From an uncultured Clostridium sp. (GTDB taxonomy: Bacteria > Bacillota > Clostridia > Peptostreptococcales > Peptostreptococcaceae), in contig CAMBXR010000002.1 in the NCBI GenBank assembly GCA_945871955.1, forward strand, positions 62,001-126,000: a stretch of 64,000 nucleotides of DNA, written 5' to 3'. Shown here piece by piece: positions 19,546 to 28,432 of this stretch. Numbering within the stretch: the first letter of the stretch is position 1; each line of letters opens with the position of its first letter. The position numbers and the translations under genes were made by a program. The notes under the pieces were generated by a model that did not search any database, had not been told where the DNA came from, and saw nothing but the letters and a program-made list of their open reading frames with translations.

Positions 19546-20636
19546 TATGCTGCGCCCCCTTTTGCTTTCTTTTCTTTCATTTTTTTGTATAATATTCTTA
19601 ATCCGTTACTTAAAGCTATAAAGTAAACTATTGACCCTATAACTATATTTATTACTTCTGATGGAGCATTAACTGATTGCATTTTTATACCACCGTATTT
19701 GAATGCACCGAATAATAAACCTGAGAATATAACTCCTATTGGATTACTATTTGCTATTAAGGCTACAGCTATACCGTCAAATCCATAACCTTCTTGAGCT
19801 GCTAATACTGTAATATTATGAGTTACACCCATAACTTGTATTGCTCCTGCTATACCTGCTAACATACCAGCTATAGCCATTGATTTTAACATAGATTTGC
19901 TTACATCTATACCAGCATATTCTGCTGCATCTTTGTTATGTCCAACTGCTTTAAGCTCGAAACCTAAAGTAGTTTTATTTAATACAAACCATACTACAAA
20001 TACTAGTACTAATGATATAATCAGACCCCAGTTAACACTAGTAGCTGGTCCTACTAAACCTTTTAACCAACTTATACTTATACTCGCACTGTCATGTATA
20101 CTAACTGAAGCTTCACTGTTTGGTACAGATATGAAACTATTTGATACCATAAAGTTACTGAAATAGAATGCTATCCAGTTTAACATTATACAAACTATAA
20201 CTTCATTTATACCGAATTTAGATTTTAAGAAACCTGCTATAGATCCCCAAACTCCACCAGCTATTGCTGCACATATCATTGCTAATGGTATATGAATTAT
20301 TGCTGGTAAATCAAGACCAACTCCAACAAGTGTTGCAACTAATGCACCTATTATGAACTGACCTTCTGCACCTATATTAAATAATCCTGTTTTAAATGCG
20401 AATGCTATAGATAAACCTGTAAGAATATATGGTGTAGCTTTTATTAGAGTCCACGCAATATATTTAGGCTTACCAATTATCCCTTCTATCATTGCTCCGT
20501 ATACAACTATTGGGTTTCTTCCTGAAACAACAAGAACTATCGCTCCTACAAGTAATCCAAGAAGTATTGATAATAATGAGAATTTAACAGCATCACTTAA
20601 AAAAGGTTTCTTTTTAGCTTTTATATTGTTACTCAT
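19545..20636 (-). CDS. Nucleoside ABC importer permease (YufP/NupP type)
   Basis: 363 residues from the ATG at 20636, 8 nt after AGGAGG; a GTG three codons earlier overlaps that site. A hydrophobic N-terminal helix (SLLSILLGLLVGAIVLVVSG) and further membrane helices are seen, with the loop AVGHNKDAAEYAGIDVSKS that contacts the ATPase. It overlaps the end of the ATPase gene by 8 nt. It is the first permease of the operon. Confidence 0.9.
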   Translation of the reverse strand: MSNNIKAKKKPFLSDAVKFSLLSILLGLLVGAIVLVVSGRNPIVVYGAMIEGIIGKPKYIAWTLIKATPYILTGLSIAFAFKTGLFNIGAEGQFIIGALVATLVGVGLDLPAIIHIPLAMICAAIAGGVWGSIAGFLKSKFGINEVIVCIMLNWIAFYFSNFMVSNSFISVPNSEASVSIHDSASISISWLKGLVGPATSVNWGLIISLVLVFVVWFVLNKTTLGFELKAVGHNKDAAEYAGIDVSKSMLKSMAIAGMLAGIAGAIQVMGVTHNITVLAAQEGYGFDGIAVALIANSNPIGVIFSGLLFGAFKYGGIKMQSVNAPSEVINIVIGSIVYFIALSNGLRILYKKMKEKKAKGGAA

Positions 20637-22197
20637 GGCTGTCACCTCCTGCCATCATCATTCCTAATTCATTTTCATTTGTATTTTTAGCATCTACTAT
20701 TCCAACTATTTTTCCTTCATAGATAACTGCTATTCTATCTGATACATTCATAACTTCGTCTAATTCTAACGATACTAAAAGAACTGCATTTCCAGCATCT
20801 CTTTGGTCAACTAGTGATTTATGAACGAACTCTATAGCACCTACGTCTAATCCTCTTGTTGGTTGAGTTGCTATTAATAATTGAGGCTCATGGCTATTTT
20901 CTCTTGATGCTTCTATATTTGTAACTTCTCTACCTATTATTATTTTTTGTTGGTTACCACCAGATAATCCTCTTGCTTTTGCATTAGCATCATTTGGTCT
21001 AACATCAAATCTTTCTATTATTTCCTCTGCTTTTTTGTTTATTGCTTCTGGAATTAATATTCCATTTTTAGAGAATTCAGGCTTTTTATAGTTTTGTAAA
21101 ACTACGTTTTCAGCTACTGTATAATCTAAAACTAGACCTCTTTTATGTCTATCTTCTGGTATATTTTTTATACCTTTTTGGAAGATTTGTTTTGGAGTAT
21201 TATTAAATACTGTTTGTCCATTTATTTCTACAAGACCTGACTCAGCTTTTCTAAGACCTGTAATAGCTTCTACTAGTTCTGATTGACCATTTCCATCAAT
21301 ACCTGCTATACCTAGTATTTCTCCAGCTTTTACTTCTAGTGAAAGTCCATCTACTACATTTATTTTTCTACTATCTTTAACTACTAAGTTATCGATTTTT
21401 AATACTGTTGATGCTGGTTTTGCCTCTTCTTTATCAACTTTAAAGTTAACTTCTCTACCAACCATCATCTCTGCTAAATCATTTTCTGAAACTTCAGAAA
21501 CTTTTACTGTATCTATATATTTTCCTCTTCTTATTACTGTACAATGATCTGCTATAGCTTTTATTTCTTTAAGCTTATGAGTAATTATTATTACTGATTT
21601 ACCTTGTTCAGTTAAGTTTCTTATTATATTGATAAGTTCTGTTATTTCTTGCGGAGTTAAAACAGCTGTAGGTTCATCTAGTATTAGAGTTTCGGCACCT
21701 CTATATAATGCTTTTAATATTTCAACTCTTTGTTGCATACCTACTGTTATATCTTCAACTTTTGCCATTGGATCAACGAAAAGTCCATATTTTGATGATA
21801 TCTCTTTAACATCTTCTATGGCTTTTTTCATGTCTAATGCTCCACCATTTTTTGTTGGTTCTGTCCCTAATATAATATTTTCAGCTACTGTAAAAGGCTG
21901 TACAAGCATGAAATGTTGGTGTACCATTCCTATACCTTTAGATATTGCTACATTTGGATTACTTATGTCTACTAATTCACCATTTATATAAATTTCTCCT
22001 GATGTAGGATTATATAGTCCATATAGTATATTCATAAGAGTCGATTTACCTGCCCCATTTTCTCCTAAAAGAGCATGTACTTCACCTTTATGTACAGTCA
22101 AATTAATGTTGTCATTTGCTATGAAGTCGCCGAATTTTTTTGTTATATTTCTCATTTCAACAACTTTTTGACTGTAGTCTATGATATTTTTATTCAT
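20629..22197 (-). CDS. Nucleoside ABC importer ATPase with two nucleotide-binding domains (YufO/NupO type)
   Basis: 522 residues from the ATG at 22197 (MNKNIIDYSQ), with AAGGAGG about 11 nt upstream. The first ABC domain is complete: Walker A LLGENGAGKSTL, Walker B LILDEPTAVLTP. The second domain has GIDGNGQSELVEAI in place of the canonical Walker A GxxGxGKS/T, signature LSGGNQQK and a D-loop TRGLD. Such asymmetry is usual in the RbsA/NupO sugar and nucleoside ATPases. It energises the two downstream permeases. Confidence 0.93.
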   Translation of the reverse strand: MNKNIIDYSQKVVEMRNITKKFGDFIANDNINLTVHKGEVHALLGENGAGKSTLMNILYGLYNPTSGEIYINGELVDISNPNVAISKGIGMVHQHFMLVQPFTVAENIILGTEPTKNGGALDMKKAIEDVKEISSKYGLFVDPMAKVEDITVGMQQRVEILKALYRGAETLILDEPTAVLTPQEITELINIIRNLTEQGKSVIIITHKLKEIKAIADHCTVIRRGKYIDTVKVSEVSENDLAEMMVGREVNFKVDKEEAKPASTVLKIDNLVVKDSRKINVVDGLSLEVKAGEILGIAGIDGNGQSELVEAITGLRKAESGLVEINGQTVFNNTPKQIFQKGIKNIPEDRHKRGLVLDYTVAENVVLQNYKKPEFSKNGILIPEAINKKAEEIIERFDVRPNDANAKARGLSGGNQQKIIIGREVTNIEASRENSHEPQLLIATQPTRGLDVGAIEFVHKSLVDQRDAGNAVLLVSLELDEVMNVSDRIAVIYEGKIVGIVDAKNTNENELGMMMAGGDSHE

Positions 22198-22676
22198 AGC
22201 TATTTTTGTCCTCCTTGTCTGACCATATTTTTCTAATGCAAAATACATAATATACTTATATATTATCCATAAATCATCTAATCTATTTGTGTAGCTAAAT
22301 TAAATTTATATGAATACAATATTAAGCTTTTGTTATTATACTAAATTCTCAAACGTTATTCTATAATAAAAGACACAAATTAAGATATTATTGTTTTTAA
22401 ATAAAATTTTCAAATAAATGTATTATTTGTTGATTTCATATTTATAACTAATTAAATAGTGTATCATTTAATAATTATAACTTAATTAGTGTATATTATT
22501 AGCTTTAACAATTATATCATTTTATATCTTTTTTGCCAACAATTATTGATATGAATACCAAAAAAAAGACAATTACTATCTATTATTATAAAAATAAAAA
22601 TATTCCGTTAAGAAATATTTTAATTATTACTTAACGGAATATTTATAAACATTATTTATTTAGTTTACTTATAATC
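22198..22676. other. 479-nt gap between the BMP lipoprotein and the ATPase gene
   Basis: It holds the strong terminator at 22598-22644 behind the lipoprotein gene. The remaining ~400 nt is AT-rich with no convincing ORF or structured RNA. It may carry a separate promoter for the ATPase-permease genes. Confidence 0.5.
22598..22644 (-). terminator. Terminator after the BMP lipoprotein gene
   Basis: A 15-bp perfect stem AAATATTCCGTTAAG / CTTAACGGAATATTT (22598-22612 with 22630-22644) lies 33 nt after the stop of the BMP gene on minus. It should yield excess binding protein over ATPase and permeases. Confidence 0.85.
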
Positions 22677-23711
22677 TTATTTATTAAAAGCTTTTAACTC
22701 TTCTTCATTACTTGGAACTTTTATTTTTCCATCTATTACTTCTTTAGATTTTTCCTCTACAAAGCTTAATACCTCTGCAGGTACATTTTTTTCTGTAGTT
22801 GGAGCTATACCAACACCACCAGTAGCTAATGTATTCATTTTTACTTCACCAGCTTTATAAGTTCCATCAGCTAAAGCTTTAACTACATCAGCAACAGCTA
22901 TATTAACATTTTTCATTGCTGAAGTTATTACATTATCTGGAGCTAAATCATTTTGATCTTTATCAACACCTATAGCCATTTTATTAGCTTCTTTAGCAGC
23001 TTCTATAGCACCAGTTCCTGCAGCACCTGCACATGGGAACACAATATCAACACCTTTAGATATCATTGAGTTAGCTATTGATTTTCCTAAAGCTGAATCA
23101 GAGAAACTATTAGCATATTGAACTAATACTTCTGCATCTGGATTAGCATCTTTAACACCAGCTATATATCCTACTTCAAACTCTTTTAAAACTACTGATT
23201 CCATACCACCTATAAAGGCAACTTTGTTTGTTTCAGTCATTTTACCTGCAACTAAACCTACTAAGTATCCTGCAACATTTCCTTCAAATACTAAAGAAGT
23301 TACATTTTCTGGTTGATTTTCATAAGAATGGTCAACTATTGCGAATTGTTGTTCTGGATAGTTTTTAGCTGCTGTTTCTATAGCATCTGCTAATTTGTAT
23401 CCTATACCTATTATTAAATCAGTTTCTTCATCTACGAATTGTTCTATATTTGGAACATAGTCTGCATCTTGCTTAGACTCTAAGTATTTAACTTCTACTT
23501 TATCTTCTCCTAATTCTTTTTGAACTGCTTGTAAACCTTCCCAAGAAGTTTGGTTGAAAGATTGATCGTTTACTCCACCAACATCAGTTATCATACCCAC
23601 TGTTATTTTTTCATCACTTGATGCTGATTCTCCATTAGATCCGCATCCTACTAATATTCCCGCTGACATAATCATTGTTAATGATAATGCTACTAATTTT
23701 TTGAATTTCAT
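22677..23711 (-). CDS. BMP-family nucleoside-binding lipoprotein
   Basis: 344 residues. A lipoprotein signal peptide ends in lipobox LVGC (Cys ~23), so it is anchored outside the membrane. The mature part has the BMP/PnrA fold signature: VGMITDVGGVNDQSFNQTSWEG, then EGNVAGYLVGLVAGKMT and the ligand-pocket GVDKDQNDLAPDNVITSAMKN. Relatives bind purine nucleosides. It is the first gene of the importer operon; the ATG follows TAGGAGGAACTT. Confidence 0.93.
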   Translation of the reverse strand: MKFKKLVALSLTMIMSAGILVGCGSNGESASSDEKITVGMITDVGGVNDQSFNQTSWEGLQAVQKELGEDKVEVKYLESKQDADYVPNIEQFVDEETDLIIGIGYKLADAIETAAKNYPEQQFAIVDHSYENQPENVTSLVFEGNVAGYLVGLVAGKMTETNKVAFIGGMESVVLKEFEVGYIAGVKDANPDAEVLVQYANSFSDSALGKSIANSMISKGVDIVFPCAGAAGTGAIEAAKEANKMAIGVDKDQNDLAPDNVITSAMKNVNIAVADVVKALADGTYKAGEVKMNTLATGGVGIAPTTEKNVPAEVLSFVEEKSKEVIDGKIKVPSNEEELKAFNK

Positions 23712-24110
23712 AAGTTCCTCCTAAAAAGTATATAAGTTTTGTCTCTTACGACTTATATTTTATAATATTTTTTTTAATTTATCCATACTTTTTTTTAATT
23801 TTTTTATATTTTTCAACATTTTTTGCTCATTTTTATAATTACGATATACTATATATTTTATTTATGTATAAAAAATTTTTTATTACATATTTTACATTCT
23901 ATCCTTAAATAATTTTTTAATATAATCATAAGTAAGCATAAAAAAAGGAGGTTATTTACTTAATAGTATATAAACAATAAGAGTAAGGTAAGTTATAGTA
24001 GATATAATTTACCTTATTTTTATATCTATAATTACTTATAAAAAGTACATAATAATAGTAGATATTTTAAAGTAAGCGAACTACAATTTAAGTAAAGGTA
24101 GAGAAAGGAG
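23712..24110. other. Divergent region between the BMP lipoprotein gene and the tnpA leader
   Basis: Very AT-rich. On the BMP side there is a small inverted repeat (ATATAAGT 23730-23737, ACTTATAT 23751-23758) just upstream of its ribosome binding site. On the tnpA side there is an AAAAGGAGG without a clear start codon (about 23943-23952) and the hairpin at 23985-24017. A TATAAT hexamer sits at 23921-23926. The left end of the transposon should lie here, but I could not locate it. Confidence 0.4.
23985..24021 (+). promoter_or_regulatory. Leader hairpin upstream of tnpA (possible attenuator)
   Basis: A 13-bp stem with one non-Watson-Crick pair (AAGGTAAGTTATA / TATAATTTACCTT) and a 5-nt loop is followed by ATTTTTAT. 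This is attenuator-like, 90 nt upstream of tnpA and after a strong Shine-Dalgarno-like sequence. Confidence 0.45.
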
Positions 24111-25334
24111 ATGGTAGATATAAAAAACATAACACCTAAAGCTAAATGGTACTCTATAGTTAGAATAGAAAAAGCTTATACAGATTTAGGATTAATGTAT
24201 TATTTAGTTGATGAAAACTATAACTTCATAAGTCTTATTAAAGAATACTTAAATATGATACAAGCAAGAGCAGAAAGAGAAGTATCTCCTAATACAGTAA
24301 AATCTTATTGTTATCAACTTTGGTATTTTGTAGTTTTCTTAAAAATTAAAGGTTTAGAAATACTTGACCTTGATGGAAAACCATATAGATTAGCAGAATT
24401 TAAATTATGGCTAAAGAATCCATATAGATTTTATGAAAACATAGAATTACTAAACTATGATACTGAACTTGATTATTTAGAAGATTCTTTAAGTATTTCT
24501 ACTATAAATGGAATAATAAGTAGAGTTAGTTCTTTATATTTATGGCTTAAAGCAAGTAATAGAATTAAAGAAAATCCAGTTATTTATCAAAGTGTTATGG
24601 TGTCTCAATCAATGAGAGATAAAGATATGTTAACACATACAAGGCATAGCAGAACTATACAAGTAAATGCCTTAAAATCAAAAGTTCCTAAAATTATTCC
24701 TAAAACAGTAGAAGAAAAAGATTTTAAAAAGTTTTTAAATAATGTAAATCTTTTAAGAGATAAAATAATACTATTATGTTTAAAAGAAGGTGGTTTTAGG
24801 TCAAATGAATTACTCGGTATCCATTTAGAAGATATTGACTTTGCAGAGCAAGGTGTATGGATAAGATTTAGGCCTGACAATACTAATGACTCAAGAGCAA
24901 AAGCAGGATATGGTAGAGATAGGTTTGTTCATTTACCAGTAGACTTAATGACTTTAATAGACAGATACATAAGCTCTGAATGGATAAATAGTAATTCTGA
25001 TAATGATTTTTTATTTGTTGTAGTAAATAGCAATACATTATCAGATAATGGGAATGCAATGACTAAGTCTACTCTTGATTCTATGTTTAAATACTATAGT
25101 AAAAAAACACAAATTAAAATACACCCACACATGTTAAGACATACTCATGCAACAGAACTTGCCAGAGAATATATAAGCAAAGGTGAACAGATTAATTGGG
25201 AATACATATCTAAAAGACTTGGACATTCAAGTGTAACAACTACTATAGAAACATATGCTCATTTAAAACCAGAAGATTATAAGAAGGAATATCAAAGATT
25301 ACAAGAATATAAAAAACAAAAGAAAAAGGAGTAA
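24111..25334 (+). CDS. tnpA: Tn554-type transposase A, tyrosine recombinase
   Basis: 407 residues. The N-terminal core-binding domain (SPNTVKSYCYQLWYFVVFLK) is followed by a catalytic domain with Arg in EGGFRSNELLGI, the HPHMLRHTHATEL box, LGHSSVTTT and the nucleophile Tyr in ETYAHLKPEDYKK. TnpA is one of the two recombinases needed for Tn554 movement. The ATG directly abuts AAAGGAG; a second AAAGGT lies 11 nt upstream, so the start is slightly uncertain. It ends TAATG, overlapping a possible tnpB ATG. Confidence 0.9.
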   Translation: MVDIKNITPKAKWYSIVRIEKAYTDLGLMYYLVDENYNFISLIKEYLNMIQARAEREVSPNTVKSYCYQLWYFVVFLKIKGLEILDLDGKPYRLAEFKLWLKNPYRFYENIELLNYDTELDYLEDSLSISTINGIISRVSSLYLWLKASNRIKENPVIYQSVMVSQSMRDKDMLTHTRHSRTIQVNALKSKVPKIIPKTVEEKDFKKFLNNVNLLRDKIILLCLKEGGFRSNELLGIHLEDIDFAEQGVWIRFRPDNTNDSRAKAGYGRDRFVHLPVDLMTLIDRYISSEWINSNSDNDFLFVVVNSNTLSDNGNAMTKSTLDSMFKYYSKKTQIKIHPHMLRHTHATELAREYISKGEQINWEYISKRLGHSSVTTTIETYAHLKPEDYKKEYQRLQEYKKQKKKE

Positions 25335-25339
25335 TGGTT

Positions 25340-27238
25340 ATGGAATTAGAATTAGTAAATTTAGTTGAATATAATACAAAAATAAAAGACCCAATACCTC
25401 TTTCAATAGATAATATAGATACTTCTTGGATGACTAAGTCTCAAAAGAAATTATTTGATATTGTAAAAAGTGAAGATAATAGGGATAAAAAATACGATGA
25501 AATATGCAAATTAGCAGGATTTAAAACTTATGGACCTTGGTATAAGGCAATTAAAGATAAAGGATTTGTTGATTTACTTGAAAACTTAGGTGTTAAAGTT
25601 AGACTTATTAATGATTCATACCCTCCTCATAATGAAGTTGAATATTTAAAAGACCCTAAAGAAAGAGAAGCATACTTAAAAGAAGATGAGTGGGATATGA
25701 GAAAACTTTTCAAGGAATATCCAAGACATTTTAACCCCGAAGATTTTATAGTAAAATTTTATAAAATAAAAAATAAATCAATCAGAAATATAATAAAAAG
25801 ATATTTTATAAACATGATATCTAACTGGCAACCAATAACTTTTTCTACCTATATGGATAAAATAACTCCTTTTTTTAATACGATGAACGAATTATTTCCA
25901 GAAATTGATTCATTTGATAAACTTGACAGAGAAATACATATAGAACCAATTTTATGTAAGGCTGAATGGTCTAATGATACGAAAAGAAAAGGTTTAAGAA
26001 TAATAAAGAGTATGTTTAATTATATGTATTATAACAAATGGAAAAATAAACCAGAATTAGGTTTATTAAATACATATGATATTCCTAAAAGAGAAGAAAC
26101 TACACCAAGACCTATACCTCCTAATATAAAAATTCAATTAGATGATTATATTGAAAATACTATCATCCCATTATTAGAGAATAATCAACCTACTCCAATA
26201 ATAGAACCTCAATATTGGGATTTGATTATAGTTATTAGAAATACAGGAAGAAGATTTGAGGATATATGTCATTTAATTGCTGAACACGAAGATAAAAGTA
26301 TAGAGTGTCTACAATATGATTTAGATGGAGACCCAATGTTATATTTAGACCACCGTATAGCTAAAATTCCAAAGGATTTAAGGATACCTTTAGCACATTT
26401 AAAAGATTCAAAAGGCAACAATATAGTGGAAAGAGCAATATTAAGACAAATGGAAAGAGTTAAAAATCTTGCTCCTGCACCTGATGGCTATAAATATTTA
26501 TTTAGAGAAATCAAAATGAATAATAGAGGTAAAGGAAAAGCTAAATTAGATAATGACAAAAATCATATTGTTGATAGTGTTTCATATCATATGTTTAATG
26601 ACAATGTTATTTTACCTAATATATGTAACAAAATCCCATTAAAAGATATAGATGGAAGTATATACAAAATATCATCACATCAGTTTAGACATACAGTAGC
26701 AACTGAAATGATTGATGCAGGAGTAGATATTTATGCAGTTAAAGAGTTTTTAGGACATGAATCCATTGTAAACACAGAACAGTATATAAAAATATATCAA
26801 CAAAGATTAAAGAAAGAATTTAAAGAAAAATTGAGTAAATCTGATGCGACTGATATAAAAAATAATCTACCAGAGCAAGAAGAGTTATATAATAACAAAT
26901 GGGTTAAAAATAAAATTATAGGGATATTTGAACTTGGAGATGGTTGCTGTGAACACCCATATAAAATGCCTTCTTGTCCTCATATGGCTTGTAAAACCTG
27001 TGTTAAGAAAAAGATATATCCAAGACACTTACAGGCTGTTAAAGATACTATAGAAAGCGAAACTATTCATAGAGAAAACGCATTACAAATGGGTCTAAAC
27101 GAAAAGGCAGAAGAATTTGATAAGATAGTTAAATTCTACACTGAAGCATTAAAAATAATTAGTAAAGATGAAATATTTATTGCATCAAAACATTTTTATG
27201 TTGAGGGGGGTTCAGTAAATGGGAAACAAAAATCCTAA
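25340..27238 (+). CDS. tnpB: Tn554-type transposase B, tyrosine recombinase
   Basis: 632 residues from the ATG at 25340, 8 nt after AAAAGGAG; the ATG at 25334 is only 2 nt away. The C-terminal catalytic domain has IRNTGRRFEDICHL, HQFRHTVATEM, LGHESIVNTEQ and Tyr in EQYIKIYQQ. Past the catalytic domain there is a Cys/His-rich segment (GCCEHPYKMPSCPHMACKTC) that probably binds zinc, as in other TnpB members of this family. It overlaps tnpC by 20 nt. Confidence 0.9.
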   Translation: MELELVNLVEYNTKIKDPIPLSIDNIDTSWMTKSQKKLFDIVKSEDNRDKKYDEICKLAGFKTYGPWYKAIKDKGFVDLLENLGVKVRLINDSYPPHNEVEYLKDPKEREAYLKEDEWDMRKLFKEYPRHFNPEDFIVKFYKIKNKSIRNIIKRYFINMISNWQPITFSTYMDKITPFFNTMNELFPEIDSFDKLDREIHIEPILCKAEWSNDTKRKGLRIIKSMFNYMYYNKWKNKPELGLLNTYDIPKREETTPRPIPPNIKIQLDDYIENTIIPLLENNQPTPIIEPQYWDLIIVIRNTGRRFEDICHLIAEHEDKSIECLQYDLDGDPMLYLDHRIAKIPKDLRIPLAHLKDSKGNNIVERAILRQMERVKNLAPAPDGYKYLFREIKMNNRGKGKAKLDNDKNHIVDSVSYHMFNDNVILPNICNKIPLKDIDGSIYKISSHQFRHTVATEMIDAGVDIYAVKEFLGHESIVNTEQYIKIYQQRLKKEFKEKLSKSDATDIKNNLPEQEELYNNKWVKNKIIGIFELGDGCCEHPYKMPSCPHMACKTCVKKKIYPRHLQAVKDTIESETIHRENALQMGLNEKAEEFDKIVKFYTEALKIISKDEIFIASKHFYVEGGSVNGKQKS

Positions 27239-27614
27239 TACATCAGAAATAGTTAGATTAAAAAAACAAGAAAGTGAATTAAAAAGACAGTCTGTTCTAT
27301 CTGTATTAAAAGAATTAACTCTATTAGATGACCCTATAAATAATCCTATTTCAAAGGCTGAAATCTGTCGTAGAGCAGGTGTAAGCAAGACATTCTTATA
27401 TACATATAAAGAAGAACTTATAGAGCCAATAAATAAGGCTATAAATCAACAAAATAAAAAAATGAGAGTAATCAGTCAAAAACAAGTTTTTACAGAAACT
27501 TCAAAAGATAGAGTGATAGAATCTCTTAAAAGAAGAATACAAAGTTTAGAAGAAGAAAATAAGAAACTAAAAAATGATAATGCTATTTTATTAGGAAAAC
27601 TTGCTCAAAAATGA
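27219..27614 (+). CDS. tnpC: Tn554-type accessory protein TnpC (DUF6262-like)
   Basis: 131 residues. A helix-turn-helix-like segment (KAEICRRAGVSKTFLYTYKEEL, about residues 47-68) is followed by a C-terminal coiled coil (SLKRRIQSLEEENKKLKND). Size, position and sequence type match TnpC of Tn554, which influences transposition frequency and orientation. The ATG follows GAGGGGGG. It ends just before a bidirectional terminator. Confidence 0.85.
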   Translation: MGNKNPNTSEIVRLKKQESELKRQSVLSVLKELTLLDDPINNPISKAEICRRAGVSKTFLYTYKEELIEPINKAINQQNKKMRVISQKQVFTETSKDRVIESLKRRIQSLEEENKKLKNDNAILLGKLAQK

Positions 27615-27634
27615 AAGGCTATTATTTTTATAAT

Positions 27635-27672
27635 AAAAAAAGTAGGAGCTAATTAAATGCTCCTACTTTCAA
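27635..27672. terminator. Bidirectional terminator between tnpC and the lipoprotein gene
   Basis: Stem AGTAGGAGC / GCTCCTACT (27641-27649 with 27659-27667) with A-rich and T-rich flanks. Confidence 0.78.
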
Positions 27673-27675
27673 GTT

Positions 27676-28002
27676 CTAATTAATTAATGTTAACTTTATT
27701 GACTCAACTGCATTGACTATTTTACCTTTTTTTAACTCAACTGTTTCTTCTTTGCTGTCACTTGTACTCATAAATATAGCGTCTGGATTATCTTCGTCTC
27801 CGATTATTGTTGTGTAACCTTCATCTTCTTCTTTTTCATCTGAAGTATCAGAAGCTTCAACCTTATAAGTTCCTTCTGGAATATCAGTTCCTACTTCAAA
27901 CACCTTTCCTTGTTCTAGTACATAAACGTTTTCCTTAGAACAACCTAAGAGCATAAGTGACCCAATTAAAAGTACTGCTGTTAATAAACCAAACCTTTTC
28001 AT
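27676..28002 (-). CDS. Small lipoprotein of unknown function
   Basis: 108 residues. A signal peptide with lipobox MLLGC (Cys ~21) predicts a membrane-anchored surface lipoprotein. The mature part is acidic (a DEKEEDEGY stretch) and contains GTDIPEGTYKVEA, a motif seen in bacterial extracellular proteins with small beta-rich domains. I do not recognise a specific family. The ATG follows GAGGGGTGCAGGG. It could be a chromosomal gene or transposon cargo; nothing in the sequence decides. Confidence 0.75.
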   Translation of the reverse strand: MKRFGLLTAVLLIGSLMLLGCSKENVYVLEQGKVFEVGTDIPEGTYKVEASDTSDEKEEDEGYTTIIGDEDNPDAIFMSTSDSKEETVELKKGKIVNAVESIKLTLIN

Positions 28003-28171
28003 ATCCCTGCACCCCTCTTTACATATTGCTTACAAGCATCTTTTATATAATATTTTTGTGAAATAAAATATTATAATTTAATTATAACATAGAAATTTAC
28101 AATATTTGAAAAATTTAAACATTTTTTAATATGTATAACCATATTTATGTATTTATATATCAAATTTAATT

Positions 28172-28282
28172 TTACAATATGCAAGAATTTATCCACTCTT
28201 TATATGTAATTTTTGCATCAACTAATTTGTCATCATCAAAATTCTTACCCTTTAGATGATTTAATAAAGGTCTAAGGTGCAT
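28172..28282 (-). pseudogene. Short 36-residue ORF, possible gene remnant
   Basis: An ATG-started minus frame encodes a protein-like sequence with charged and hydrophobic residues (HLRPLLNHLKGKNFDDDK, then VDAKITYKEWINSCIL). It lacks a strong ribosome binding site and resembles the tail of a longer gene more than a complete one. I cannot name a parent family. Confidence 0.3.
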
Positions 28283-28330
28283 ATTATTATATTATTTTCA
28301 ACATTGATTTAAAATAGAGCAAATAAAAAT

Positions 28331-28380
28331 AAGCCTATATCTTAAATTACTTAGTTAATTAAGATATAGGCTTTGTTTTA
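28331..28380 (-). terminator. Terminator, downstream of degV
   Basis: A 14-bp stem AAGCCTATATCTTA / TAAGATATAGGCTT (28331-28344 with 28360-28373), A-rich before and T-rich after; it fits termination of the minus-strand degV gene. Confidence 0.72.
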
Positions 28381-28432
28381 TAAATTTTTTAGTAAGTTAT
28401 ATATTTTTAATTTAGTAACCTCCTTAATTTAT

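Larger units (their letters stand above)
24111..27614 (+). mobile_element. Tn554-family transposition module (tnpA-tnpB-tnpC)
   Basis: Three overlapping genes in the Tn554 order and size: two tyrosine recombinases (about 407 and 632 residues) and a small DUF6262-like protein (131 residues). Tn554 relatives insert site-specifically without target duplication, so the ends cannot be read from terminal repeats. Coordinates cover the genes only. No cargo gene is recognised next to them, unless the 108-residue lipoprotein on the opposite strand belongs to the element. Confidence 0.85.
28003..28432. other. 430-nt gap with a small orphan ORF and a terminator
   Basis: Very AT-rich. It holds the 36-codon minus-strand ORF at 28172-28282 and the degV terminator at 28331-28380. 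Nothing else is recognised. Confidence 0.5.

Noticed and set aside
23712..23800. Purine riboswitch upstream of the nucleoside-importer lipoprotein.
   Set aside because: The conserved purine-aptamer loops are absent; only a short AT-rich inverted repeat is seen.
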